DNA of 64,000 nucleotides from Corynebacterium minutissimum (lineage in GTDB: Bacteria; Actinomycetota; Actinomycetes; Mycobacteriales; Mycobacteriaceae). Made by a program: the position numbers and the translations under genes. A model generated the notes under the pieces. The model saw only the letters and a program-made list of their open reading frames with translations, was not told the origin of the DNA and did no database searches. How positions within the stretch are numbered: the stretch's first letter is position 1; every line of letters starts with the position of its first letter. Location: positions 1 to 64,000 of the forward strand of contig NZ_JSEF01000004.1 of assembly GCF_000805675.1 (NCBI RefSeq), given 5' to 3'. Below are positions 16,510 to 25,284 of the stretch, piece after piece.

Positions 16510-17669
16510 TGACCACGACCCCGTCTGCCCCCGCAAAGAAGAAGGCCACGTTCAACACCCTGACCGTGTCCGAGGTGCGCGCCCTGACTGAGGACTCAGT
16601 GGAGGTTTCCTTCGCTATCCCTCCGGAGCTCCAAGACGACTATGACTACATCCCCGGCCAGTACGTTGCCCTACGGGCGACTATCGACGGCCAGGAAGTC
16701 CGCCGCTCCTATTCCATTTGCGATGTACCTCGCGACGGCATTCTGCGCGTCGCTATCAAGCGCGACCGCGGTGGCGTGTTCTCCACGTGGGCCAACGACA
16801 CTCTGAAGCCTGGTGACACCATGGACGTGATGAACCCGCAGGGTGCGTTCACCTCGAAGACCCACCTGACCGGTCTCAACAACCCTGAGGCTGTGCGCGA
16901 GGAACTCGAGAAGCTAGAGAATCCCCACCTCGTAGCGATCGCCGCGGGATCCGGAATCACGCCGATCATGGCCATCGCGCAGACCGTGCTCCACACCTCC
17001 CCAGACACCACATTCGAGCTCATCTTTGCCAATAAGGGCGGCGGCGACGTCATGTTCGCCGAGGAGATCGGTGACCTCAAGGACAAGTTCCCCACGCGCT
17101 TTGCCGTGCACCACGTCCTCTCCCGCGAGCAGCGCGTCAATCCGCTATTTTCCGGGCGCATCGACGCTGAGAAACTCCAGACCCTGCTGGATAACGTCGT
17201 GCGCACCGATAACGTCGATGAATGGTTCCTCTGCGGTCCCTTCGAGCTGGTGCAGCTGGTGCGCGACGAGCTGACCAGCCGCGATGTGGGTGAGAAGGAC
17301 GTGCGCTACGAGCTGTTCACCACCGGCAAGCCCTCCGGAGACCAGAACCAGGCTGGCCGCCACGTGGAGGTTGATCCGGAAGGCGATAACGTCACCATCA
17401 ACTTCCAGCTCGATGGCCTCTCTGGCTCCGTTGAATCCCCGGTTTCTGCCAACGAGTCTCTGCTCAACGCCGCCCTGCGCGTGCGTTCCGACGTCCCCTT
17501 CGCCTGCGCCGGCGGCGTGTGCGGCACTTGCCGCGCCAAGCTGGTCGAGGGCGAGGTCGACATGGCGGAGAACTACGCGCTGGAGGCCGATGAGGTCAAG
17601 GCCGGTTACATCCTGACCTGCCAGTCGCGCCCCACCACGCCGAACATCGTCCTCGACTTTGACGCCTAG
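16509..17669 (+). CDS. paaE: Phenylacetyl-CoA epoxidase reductase PaaE
   Basis: The 386-residue reductase that passes electrons from NADPH to PaaA. Order of domains: FAD-binding barrel ('YIPGQYVALRATI', 'RRSYSICDVP'), NAD-binding domain ('AIAAGSGITPIMAI'), and a C-terminal plant-type 2Fe-2S ferredoxin domain with CAGGVCGTCRAKL and a later CQSRP cysteine. Confidence 0.94.
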   Translation: MTTTPSAPAKKKATFNTLTVSEVRALTEDSVEVSFAIPPELQDDYDYIPGQYVALRATIDGQEVRRSYSICDVPRDGILRVAIKRDRGGVFSTWANDTLKPGDTMDVMNPQGAFTSKTHLTGLNNPEAVREELEKLENPHLVAIAAGSGITPIMAIAQTVLHTSPDTTFELIFANKGGGDVMFAEEIGDLKDKFPTRFAVHHVLSREQRVNPLFSGRIDAEKLQTLLDNVVRTDNVDEWFLCGPFELVQLVRDELTSRDVGEKDVRYELFTTGKPSGDQNQAGRHVEVDPEGDNVTINFQLDGLSGSVESPVSANESLLNAALRVRSDVPFACAGGVCGTCRAKLVEGEVDMAENYALEADEVKAGYILTCQSRPTTPNIVLDFDA

Positions 17670-17680
17670 GAGTAACACAC

Positions 17681-18457
17681 ATGATCGACCTGCACCACGA
17701 CGCCGACGCTGGGGTCGTTGAGCTCGTACTCAACAACCCCAAGGCCATCAATTCCCTAGCGGAAGAAGACCTCGCCGAGCTCTCCCGCGCACTCGATGAG
17801 GCCGCACAGCTTAGCCCCCGCGCGCTCATCCTGCGCGGCGAAGGCAAGGGCTTTTGCGCCGGCCGCAACATCAAGGGACTCAACCCGCGCGAAGACGACG
17901 CCACCGCCTACCTCGCGGGCGTGGTTACCCCGGTGCTCAAGAAGATCGATAGCTTCCCCGCGCCCACCTTCGCCGCCGTGCACGGGCCCTGCCTCGGCGT
18001 GGGCCTTGGCCTCGCCTTGGCCTGTGACGTCGTGTACGTCGCCGAAGACGCCAAGTTCGGCTCCCCGTTTGCCAACCTGGGCGCCACCCTGGATTCGGGC
18101 GGGCACTCCCTCTTCGTCGAGCGCCTAGGAACGCACCGCGCGATGGACCTCATCATCACTGGTGACCTCATCTCCGGCGCGGAGGCAGTACGCGCGGGCC
18201 TCTTCTCCCGCGCAGTCCCAGCAGAGGAACTGCTGGAGTTCACTCGGGGCGTCGCCAAGCGCGCAGCCCAAGGCGCCACCCAAGCATTCCTCACCAGCCG
18301 CACCCTGATCCAAGACATCCGCGATAACGGCACCGGGCTGTGGTCCAGCATCGATGCCGAGAACATCGCCCAAGGCAAACTCTGCGATACCGAGGACTAC
18401 TACGAAGGCTTCGCTGCTTTCAACGAGAAGCGCCCGCCGGTCTTCCACGGACGTTAG
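17681..18457 (+). CDS. paaG: Epoxyphenylacetyl-CoA isomerase, PaaG-like (crotonase family)
   Basis: A 258-residue crotonase-fold enzyme. The oxyanion-hole motif is 'GFCAGRNIKG'. The second-site segment 'FANLGATLDSGG' carries the aspartate expected of PaaG (isomerase) rather than the glutamate pair of hydratases. PaaG converts the ring epoxide to the oxepin. It sits between paaE and the thiolase. The PaaG versus PaaF split with the gene at 19714 is based on these residues. Confidence 0.82.
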   Translation: MIDLHHDADAGVVELVLNNPKAINSLAEEDLAELSRALDEAAQLSPRALILRGEGKGFCAGRNIKGLNPREDDATAYLAGVVTPVLKKIDSFPAPTFAAVHGPCLGVGLGLALACDVVYVAEDAKFGSPFANLGATLDSGGHSLFVERLGTHRAMDLIITGDLISGAEAVRAGLFSRAVPAEELLEFTRGVAKRAAQGATQAFLTSRTLIQDIRDNGTGLWSSIDAENIAQGKLCDTEDYYEGFAAFNEKRPPVFHGR

Positions 18458-18516
18458 ACCACCAGCGCAGCACGCAGTTCACACAGCGCAATACACACAG
18501 ATAGTTAAGGAAAAAC

Positions 18517-19713
18517 ATGACCGCTTACCTCGTTTCCGGATTCCGCACCCCCGTGGGCCGCTACGGCGGCGCACTGTCCTCGGTTCGCCCAGATGACCTC
18601 ATGGCCACCGCCATCAAGAAGACGGTGGAGGAGGCCGGGCTTGACCCTTCCGCGGTAGATGAAGTCATCATCGGCAACGCCAACGGCGCCGGCGAGGAGA
18701 ACCGCAACGTTGCCCGCATGTCCTGGCTGCTCGCCGGGTACCCGGACACCGTTCCGGGCATTACGGTCAACCGCCTGTGCGCATCAGGCATGTCCTCGAT
18801 TGCCCTGGCCACCGCCCTCGTGGAATCCGGCCAGGCGGATATCGTCGTCGCCGGCGGCGTCGAATCCATGTCCCGCGCTCCCTGGGTCATGGAGAAGCCG
18901 AACAAGCCTTTTGCCAAGCCGGGCCAGGTTTTTGATACCTCCATTGGCTGGCGCTTTGCCAACCCGAAGTTCGCGGAGCAGGAGAAAATGACTTACTCCA
19001 TGCCGGAGACAGCCGAAGAAGTGGCCAACGTCTTTGGCATTAGCCGCGAGGAGGCCGATGCCTTCGCCGTGCGTTCCCAGGAGCGCGCGCTCGTTGCTAT
19101 CGAAGCCGGCAAATTCGCCCGGGAGATCGTGCCCGTCGAGGTCACTGACCGCAAGGGCAACGTCACCGTGGTCGATACCGATGAAGGCCCCCGCCCGGGC
19201 ACCACGATGGAGGTTCTGGCCAAGCTGCGCCCGGTGACCTCCCTGGGAGATGTCACCACGGCGGGCAACGCCTCCTCGCTCAACGACGGCGCCTCCTGCG
19301 TCATTGTTGCTTCCGACGAGGCCCTCAAGAAGCACAACTTGACCGCCCGCGCCCGCGTGGTGGTCAACTCCGCGCGCGGTGTGCGTCCGGACATCATGGG
19401 TACTGGCCCCATCCCTGCTACCCGCGACGTGCTGGAGCGTGCCGGCTGGGAGCTGGACAGCGTGGATGCCGTCGAGCTCAACGAAGCTTTCGCATCACAG
19501 TCCATCGCCTGCATCCGCGAGCTGGGCTTGGATGAGGACAAGGTCAACGCCTGGGGCGGCGCCATTGCGCTGGGCCACCCGCTGGGTTCTTCTGGTTCCC
19601 GCATTACCTTGACCCTGCTCAACCGCCTGGAAACAGACGGGCTGAGCCGCGGCATCGCCACGATGTGCGTGGGCGTGGGCCAGGGCACCGCGATTGCGAT
19701 TGAGAGGGTGTAA
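18517..19713 (+). CDS. paaJ: 3-oxoadipyl-CoA / 3-oxo-5,6-dehydrosuberyl-CoA thiolase
   Basis: A 398-residue type II thiolase. The nucleophilic cysteine is in 'NRLCASGMSS' (about residue 89) and the C-terminal base motifs are 'NEAFASQ' and 'GGAIALGHPLGSSGSR'. In the paa pathway PaaJ cleaves both the C8 and the C6 3-oxoacyl-CoA intermediates. The stop TAA abuts the next ATG, indicating coupling. A PcaF-type assignment would imply the same chemistry. Confidence 0.87.
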   Translation: MTAYLVSGFRTPVGRYGGALSSVRPDDLMATAIKKTVEEAGLDPSAVDEVIIGNANGAGEENRNVARMSWLLAGYPDTVPGITVNRLCASGMSSIALATALVESGQADIVVAGGVESMSRAPWVMEKPNKPFAKPGQVFDTSIGWRFANPKFAEQEKMTYSMPETAEEVANVFGISREEADAFAVRSQERALVAIEAGKFAREIVPVEVTDRKGNVTVVDTDEGPRPGTTMEVLAKLRPVTSLGDVTTAGNASSLNDGASCVIVASDEALKKHNLTARARVVVNSARGVRPDIMGTGPIPATRDVLERAGWELDSVDAVELNEAFASQSIACIRELGLDEDKVNAWGGAIALGHPLGSSGSRITLTLLNRLETDGLSRGIATMCVGVGQGTAIAIERV

Positions 19714-20481
19714 ATGACTACTGCCATTGAGATTTCAACGCGCGGTGAGAACGACGAGATAGTCGTCGCCAAGCTCAACCGCCCCGAGGTGCGCAACGCC
19801 ATCGATGAGCAGATGGTGACGGAGTTTCACGAACTGTGCGCCCAGCTCGAGTCTGATCCGCGCATCCTCATTATCACCGGCTGCACGGTAGATACCCCGA
19901 AGGGCCCCCGCGGGATCTTCGCCTCCGGGGCGGACATCGCACAGCTTCGTGAGCGCCGCCGCGAGGATGCCCTCCGCGGCATCAACTCCGGCATCTTCCA
20001 CCGCATCGCCTCACTGCCCGCCCCAGTCATCGCGGCGGTGGATGGTTACGCCCTCGGCGGCGGACTGGAGCTGGCCTTGGCGGCCGACTTCCGCGTGTCC
20101 ACCCCCTTTGCCAAGTTTGGTCAGCCCGAGGCCGGCCTGGGTATCGCCGCCGCTGCGGGTGCTACCTGGCGCCTCAAGGAGTGCGTGGGCACCCCGTTGG
20201 CGAAGGAGATTCTGCTGGCCGGGCGCATCCTCAACGGCGAGGAAGCACTGGCCAACCACCTGGTCAGCGAGCTGCATGAGCCGGATGCGCTTGTCGACGG
20301 CGCCCTGGAACTAGCCGGGCGCATTGCCCAGCAGGACCCGCTGGCCGTGCGCTTGACCAAGCAGCTCATCGCCATGCCAGATGCCGCGCACCCGGCGGTG
20401 GATAACATCGCCCAGGCCGTGCTCTTTGAGTCCCCCGCCAAGTTTGAGCGGATGCAGGCCTTCCTGGACCGCAAGAAATAA
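19714..20481 (+). CDS. paaF: Enoyl-CoA hydratase, PaaF-like
   Basis: A 255-residue crotonase with oxyanion-hole motif 'FASGADIAQL' and the hydratase glutamate in 'FGQPEAGLGIAAAAGATWRL'. PaaF hydrates 2,3-dehydroadipyl-CoA in lower phenylacetate degradation. It directly follows the thiolase without a gap, and paaH is 28 bp downstream. Confidence 0.82.
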   Translation: MTTAIEISTRGENDEIVVAKLNRPEVRNAIDEQMVTEFHELCAQLESDPRILIITGCTVDTPKGPRGIFASGADIAQLRERRREDALRGINSGIFHRIASLPAPVIAAVDGYALGGGLELALAADFRVSTPFAKFGQPEAGLGIAAAAGATWRLKECVGTPLAKEILLAGRILNGEEALANHLVSELHEPDALVDGALELAGRIAQQDPLAVRLTKQLIAMPDAAHPAVDNIAQAVLFESPAKFERMQAFLDRKK

Positions 20482-20509
20482 ACCTTCCACTCACAAGGAG
20501 AGTCAACTC

Positions 20510-21361
20510 ATGTCCCCAGTACTGCAGGTTCCTGCCAAGGTTGGTGTGCTCGGCGGCGGCCGTATGGGCGCGGGCATCGCGCATGCCTTCTTAGCCGCCG
20601 GCGCGTCCGTGACCGTGGTGGATATCAACGATGACGCCGTGGCCGCCGCCCGCGAGCGCGTGCACAAAGCCATCCGCGGCTCCCTCGACCGTGGTGCGGA
20701 AGGCAGCTTCGAATCCTGGGATGAGCGTCTCAGCTTTTCCACCACTGCCTCCGCTTTCGCCGGTTTCGACCTTGTGGTTGAGGCAGTTCCGGAATCGATG
20801 GATCTCAAGGTGGCCGCCTTCCGGGATATCGCTGAGGCAGCCCCACAGGCCGTCGTCGCCACCAATACCTCTTCGCTGTCGGTATCCCAGCTAGCAGAGA
20901 GCATCCCCAACGACGTCATCGGCCTGCACTTCTTCAACCCGGTTCCGGCTTCCAAGCTGGTGGAAGTGGTGGTCGCCGAGTCCACCCCGGAAGCACTTGT
21001 GGAGACAGCCAAGGACTGGGTCGAGGGCCTGGGTAAGACCGCGGTGGTGGTCAAGGATGCCCCTGGCTTCGCTTCCTCTCGCCTCGGCGTGGCCATCGCG
21101 CTTGAGGCCATCCGCATGGTGGAGGAAGGCGTGGCCTCACCGCGCGATATCGACAACGCCATGGTGTTGGGCTACAAGTTCCCCATCGGTCCGCTGGAGC
21201 TGACCGATATCGTGGGCCTGGATGTACGCCTCGGCATCGCCGAATACCTCGAATCTCAGCTGGGTGAGCGTTTTAGTCCGCCACAGCTCATGCGCGACAT
21301 GGTTGCCCGCGGGGAGCTGGGCCGCAAGTCCGGCAAGGGCTTCTACGACTACTCCGAGTAG
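20510..21361 (+). CDS. paaH: 3-hydroxyacyl-CoA dehydrogenase PaaH
   Basis: A 283-residue NAD-dependent dehydrogenase. The Rossmann motif is VLGGGRMGAGIAHAF, the catalytic-region segment 'VIGLHFFNPVPASKLVEVV' contains the conserved histidine, and the C-terminal domain has 'DAPGFASSRLG' and 'RKSGKGFYDY'. ATG 20510 has AAGGAG upstream; the longer open frame from 20381 overlaps paaF and is rejected. It is the last gene of the operon and overlaps the convergent kdpE by 13 bp. Confidence 0.9.
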   Translation: MSPVLQVPAKVGVLGGGRMGAGIAHAFLAAGASVTVVDINDDAVAAARERVHKAIRGSLDRGAEGSFESWDERLSFSTTASAFAGFDLVVEAVPESMDLKVAAFRDIAEAAPQAVVATNTSSLSVSQLAESIPNDVIGLHFFNPVPASKLVEVVVAESTPEALVETAKDWVEGLGKTAVVVKDAPGFASSRLGVAIALEAIRMVEEGVASPRDIDNAMVLGYKFPIGPLELTDIVGLDVRLGIAEYLESQLGERFSPPQLMRDMVARGELGRKSGKGFYDYSE

Positions 21362-22086
21362 CCACTCCCTCCCACACCCGGCTCGGGCACCACGAAGCGG
21401 TACCCCAAGCCGGGCTCGGTGAGGAGGAAGGCGGGATTGGCTGGGTCATCCTCTAGCTTGCGGCGCAACTGGGAGGTGTAAATACGCAGGTAGTGCCCCT
21501 GCCCCTCAAAGCCTGGACCCCAGATTTCAGAAAGCAGATCCTCTTTGCGTACCAAGCCGCCGTGGGCGCGAAGCAACGTGGTGAGCACGCCCCACTCGGT
21601 GGGGGTCAGGTGCAGCGGCTCACCGTCTTTAGTGATGGAATGGCGCGGAACGTCGATCATAACGTCCCCGGCGCGTACCACAGCGGTCTCAGTGCGCCTC
21701 ACTGGACTCTGTGGGCTACCATGTCTTAGCGCCACGCGCACGCGGGCCAGAAGCTCCTCCATAGAGAAGGGCTTGGTGACGTAGTCATCCGCGCCGCGGT
21801 CGAGAGCTGCGGCGCTGAACAGTGGATCAGAGCGTGCCGTCAAGATGATCACCGGTACTGCAGACCATCCGCGGATTCCTTCCAACACGACGGTTCCGTC
21901 CATATCCGGCAACCCCATGTCCAAGATGACTACGTCTGGCTGCTGCTGTGACACCACCTGCAGTGCCTCAGCACCTGTACGTGCTGGGTGAACCTCGTAG
22001 CCCCGAGCCTTGAAATTAATGCTCAGTGTGTTGAGCAGACGCGGGTCATCGTCCACGATGGCGATGCTAGTTTTCTTCGTCGTCAT
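21349..22086 (-). CDS. kdpE: KdpE response regulator
   Basis: A 245-residue OmpR-type regulator. The receiver domain has the acidic pair in IAIVDDDPRLL, the phospho-aspartate in 'PDVVILDMGLPDMDG' and lysine in 'DDYVTKPF'. The C-terminal winged helix contains 'LTPTEWGVLTTLLRAHGG' and 'YLRIYTSQLRRKLEDDP'. It activates the kdp operon on potassium limitation. The start overlaps the kdpD stop (ATGA). Confidence 0.93.
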   Translation of the reverse strand: MTTKKTSIAIVDDDPRLLNTLSINFKARGYEVHPARTGAEALQVVSQQQPDVVILDMGLPDMDGTVVLEGIRGWSAVPVIILTARSDPLFSAAALDRGADDYVTKPFSMEELLARVRVALRHGSPQSPVRRTETAVVRAGDVMIDVPRHSITKDGEPLHLTPTEWGVLTTLLRAHGGLVRKEDLLSEIWGPGFEGQGHYLRIYTSQLRRKLEDDPANPAFLLTEPGLGYRFVVPEPGVGGSGYSE

Positions 22087-24680
22087 TTTTGTTCTCCTCC
22101 CGCGACGGGAAACCGCAAAATAAAGGTTGCGCCCGGGGTGGCAGCTACCTCGATGCTACCGCCCATGGCCTCCACAAAGCCTTGAACAACAGAAAGGCCA
22201 AGGCCCACTCCGTTGTCGTTGCTGGTATCACCCAAACGCTGAAACGCCTGGAACAGTTCCTTCTGTTTCTCCGGCGGGATACCCGGTCCTTCATCGCCGA
22301 CAATCAGTTCCACCTGTTCGGCGATGGTCTGAGCACTCATCGTCACCTGGCCAGTCGGCGCATAACGCAGGGCGTTATCAAAGAGATTGGCCAAGACACG
22401 CTCCATGAGGGCTGCATCCGCGCAGCACGTAACTCCACGCACAGTAGGGTCCAGATGGATGCGCCCGATTTGCTCCGGGGAATGCCCAAAGGCGCAGGAA
22501 GCGATGGCACGATGAGCCACCTCTGCCACCTCGACAATGTCGTGGCGAGCGGTGATTGCTCCAGCGGTAAGCCGGGAGTAATCCAACAAATTGGTGACCA
22601 ACCCGGTGAGTTCCTCGATGCTCGCCGCAGTTTCTGCCAAAAGCATATCTTGGTCCTCGGGAGTGAATTCAATGTCGGCATTACGCAATGACGACACCGC
22701 TAACTTTGCCGTTGCCAACGGAGTACGCAGATCGTGGCTCACACTCGACAGCAGCGCTCGTCGCAGCTCGTCTGCAGCGGCTATCGCATCAGCGCGCGCG
22801 GCCTCAGTAGAAAGCTTATCGCGGCGAACAATCCCCGCGAGGTAGCCCGCGACCACGGTGACAAGGCCACGATCCCGGGCAGACAGAGTCGGGCCCGCAA
22901 GACGAAGCTGAACCGTCCCATCTTCGCTCGCCACAACGGTGTCCACTGTCTGTTCATGGCGCACTTTCTCGGGAATATGAAGGTGCTTCGAAGTACGCTC
23001 GGGGCTAACTGCGCGCCAGGTGGCAAGGACGTCACCGTTGTCATCCAGCAGCTCCGCTCGACGACAATTGAATGCCTCCCCCACCTTGCGCATCACGGCA
23101 TCTTTCGGGGAAGAATCTGCACGGCGATTCAACGCGGCACGGGAAAACACCGTAAGCAGCTCAGCATCACGCGCAGCCACAGCTGCATTCGCCCGCTCAA
23201 TCTTGGCGCGGCGCACAAGAATGCCAACTGCCAGAGCGATAGCCACCATGACCACGGCGATGACAGCGTTAGCGGGATCGGCGATGTCGAAGGTATGGAT
23301 TGGCTCGGTGAAAAACCAATTGACCGCCAAACCGGAAGCCACCGCCACCACCACGGCCGGCCACAGGCCACCCACCAAACTGACAAGCAGAATGAGTGCA
23401 AAGTAGAACGCAGAACAGGTACCTGTTCCCAAGTCCTGGCCGTCAGCCTGCACTAACAACGCAGTGAGTCCGACGAAGGCCAACGCTGAACTAAGCCACG
23501 CGATTGCACGCTGCGGGAAGGGCCGGAAAGGATGCAGCATACGTGTGAGCGGAAGCGGCTTTTCCGGGGGAAGATTGACAAGGTGGCAGTCAATCGAGCC
23601 GGATTCGCGCAGTACTGTCTCTGCTACCGTGCTGTGCCAGTGCACGCCGAAACGCCGCCGCGGCGACACCCCGACAACAAGCTGGGTAGCGTTGACGCTT
23701 CGCGCAAAGTTGAGCAGAGCTTCCGGCACGGAGTCCCCAGTAACCTGGTGCAGCCGCGCACCCACATCGTGGGCCAGGGTCTGCAGCCGGGCAAGTTGTT
23801 GCGCCGATCCCGCCACCGAAGAGGAACGCGACGTGAAGGAATCACCAAAAACGACGTGGACCACATGCAGTTCCGCCGAAGATTTCGTCGCGATGCGCCG
23901 CCCGCGCCGGATCAGGGTCTCAGCATGGGCAACGTTTTGGATGGCCACAACTACCCGCTCACGTGCTTCCCACGTATCGGTGATTTTTTGATCCGAGCGA
24001 TACGTAATGAGTGCTTCATCAACCTGATCTGCCAGCCAGAGCAGTGCCAACTCGCGCAGCGCGGTGAGGTTTCCCACGCGGAAGTAATTGTTGAGTGCAG
24101 GTTCGATGCGTGCTTCGCGGTACACGTGTCCGTCGCTAAGCCGGGTGCGCAGAAGCTGCGGGGAGACGTCGACCAGCTCGATTTCATTCGCAGCACGCAC
24201 TACCTCATCCGGCACGGTTTCCTGCGGTGCGATGCCAGTAATCTGCTTAACAACATCGTTGAGGCTCTCCAGATGCTGGATATTGAGAGTCGAGATGACG
24301 TCAATTCCGGCATCCAGAATCTCTTCGATGTCTTCCCACCGCTTCTCGTGCTCTTCGTCGCGAGGATTGGAGTGGGCAAACTCATCGACGAGGACTATGT
24401 CAGGCTTGCGCTCGATGACTGCGGCGGTATCCAGCTCCCCGGCGGACAGACCGTCAACGGTGCGCCGCGGAATGATCTCCAAACCCTCGCACAAGGCTTT
24501 CGTATATGCGCGACCGTGGTCTTCCACAATGCCGACGACAACGTCACGGCCTTGGTTAATCAGCGTGTGCGCCTCACTAAGCATGGCGCAGGTTTTGCCC
24601 GCGCCGGGAGCGGCGCCCAACAAAATCTTCAAGGTGCCGCGTTTGGTGCGCGAGGACGGCGCAGTTGCTTCGGTCAACAT
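22083..24680 (-). CDS. kdpD: KdpD sensor kinase
   Basis: An 865-residue kinase of the full-length KdpD type. It has the N-terminal KdpD domain with Walker A 'GAAPGAGKTCAML' and 'DIVLVDEFAHSNP', then a universal stress protein domain (about 240-370), four membrane helices (about 395-500), and a GAF-like region. The kinase core follows, with phospho-histidine in 'SSVSHDLRTPLA' and ATP site 'VGDEGPGIPPE'. The gene sits after kdpC with a 23-bp gap. Confidence 0.94.
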   Translation of the reverse strand: MLTEATAPSSRTKRGTLKILLGAAPGAGKTCAMLSEAHTLINQGRDVVVGIVEDHGRAYTKALCEGLEIIPRRTVDGLSAGELDTAAVIERKPDIVLVDEFAHSNPRDEEHEKRWEDIEEILDAGIDVISTLNIQHLESLNDVVKQITGIAPQETVPDEVVRAANEIELVDVSPQLLRTRLSDGHVYREARIEPALNNYFRVGNLTALRELALLWLADQVDEALITYRSDQKITDTWEARERVVVAIQNVAHAETLIRRGRRIATKSSAELHVVHVVFGDSFTSRSSSVAGSAQQLARLQTLAHDVGARLHQVTGDSVPEALLNFARSVNATQLVVGVSPRRRFGVHWHSTVAETVLRESGSIDCHLVNLPPEKPLPLTRMLHPFRPFPQRAIAWLSSALAFVGLTALLVQADGQDLGTGTCSAFYFALILLVSLVGGLWPAVVVAVASGLAVNWFFTEPIHTFDIADPANAVIAVVMVAIALAVGILVRRAKIERANAAVAARDAELLTVFSRAALNRRADSSPKDAVMRKVGEAFNCRRAELLDDNGDVLATWRAVSPERTSKHLHIPEKVRHEQTVDTVVASEDGTVQLRLAGPTLSARDRGLVTVVAGYLAGIVRRDKLSTEAARADAIAAADELRRALLSSVSHDLRTPLATAKLAVSSLRNADIEFTPEDQDMLLAETAASIEELTGLVTNLLDYSRLTAGAITARHDIVEVAEVAHRAIASCAFGHSPEQIGRIHLDPTVRGVTCCADAALMERVLANLFDNALRYAPTGQVTMSAQTIAEQVELIVGDEGPGIPPEKQKELFQAFQRLGDTSNDNGVGLGLSVVQGFVEAMGGSIEVAATPGATFILRFPVAGGEQK

Positions 24681-24703
24681 TGCTTCATCTTATGAGCTGA
24701 TCT

Positions 24704-25255
24704 TTATGGGCAGGGAGTAGGCGTGGGCAACGACATATTGAGAGTTGTCACATTGACCGTGTCTTCGCCTAGAAACCCGAGGCTGGCATGCTCCGTGTTC
24801 TCGGCGATGAGCTTTTCCATCTCTTCCTCGCTAATGCCCTGCTCCCGAGCCACACGCGGAGCTTGCAGCTCGGCGTACTCGGGGCTGATTCCGGAATCCA
24901 CTCCGGAACCGGAGCCCGTGACGGCGTCGGCAGGCACACGGTCTTCGCTTACGCCTTCCCGTTGGGCAATAGCGGCGCGGCGTTCCTGGATGTTCTTCTC
25001 CAGCTCCGTGCTGCTCGTACCGTAGTTACTCATTCCCTCGGCGCGAGGGAAGAAGTAGGGGCCCTCGCTCACCCCGTCTTGGATTTGGGTAGAACCCACG
25101 AGGCACTCACCTTGGTAGATGAGATTGCCGTCGGCGGACTGCGGTGTGATGCGGGAAATGGCCCACACAGCTGCCGGATAGACCATGCCGAGTGCTACGA
25201 CGCAGAGCAGCACGGCGACAAAACCGGCAATGAGGTTACGCAGATAAACACGCAT
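24704..25255 (-). CDS. kdpC: KdpC subunit of the K+-transporting ATPase
   Basis: A 183-residue protein with one N-terminal membrane helix (about 8-32), then an exported domain with the KdpC features 'LVGSTQI', 'YFFPRAE' and 'SGSGVDSGISPEYAELQAPR'. KdpC stabilises the KdpFAB complex. The C-terminal tail is short and proline-rich. It lies 29 bp after kdpB. Confidence 0.93.
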   Translation of the reverse strand: MRVYLRNLIAGFVAVLLCVVALGMVYPAAVWAISRITPQSADGNLIYQGECLVGSTQIQDGVSEGPYFFPRAEGMSNYGTSSTELEKNIQERRAAIAQREGVSEDRVPADAVTGSGSGVDSGISPEYAELQAPRVAREQGISEEEMEKLIAENTEHASLGFLGEDTVNVTTLNMSLPTPTPCP

Positions 25256-25284
25256 TGTTCTTCCTTTTTCTTTGCAGGTTCTCT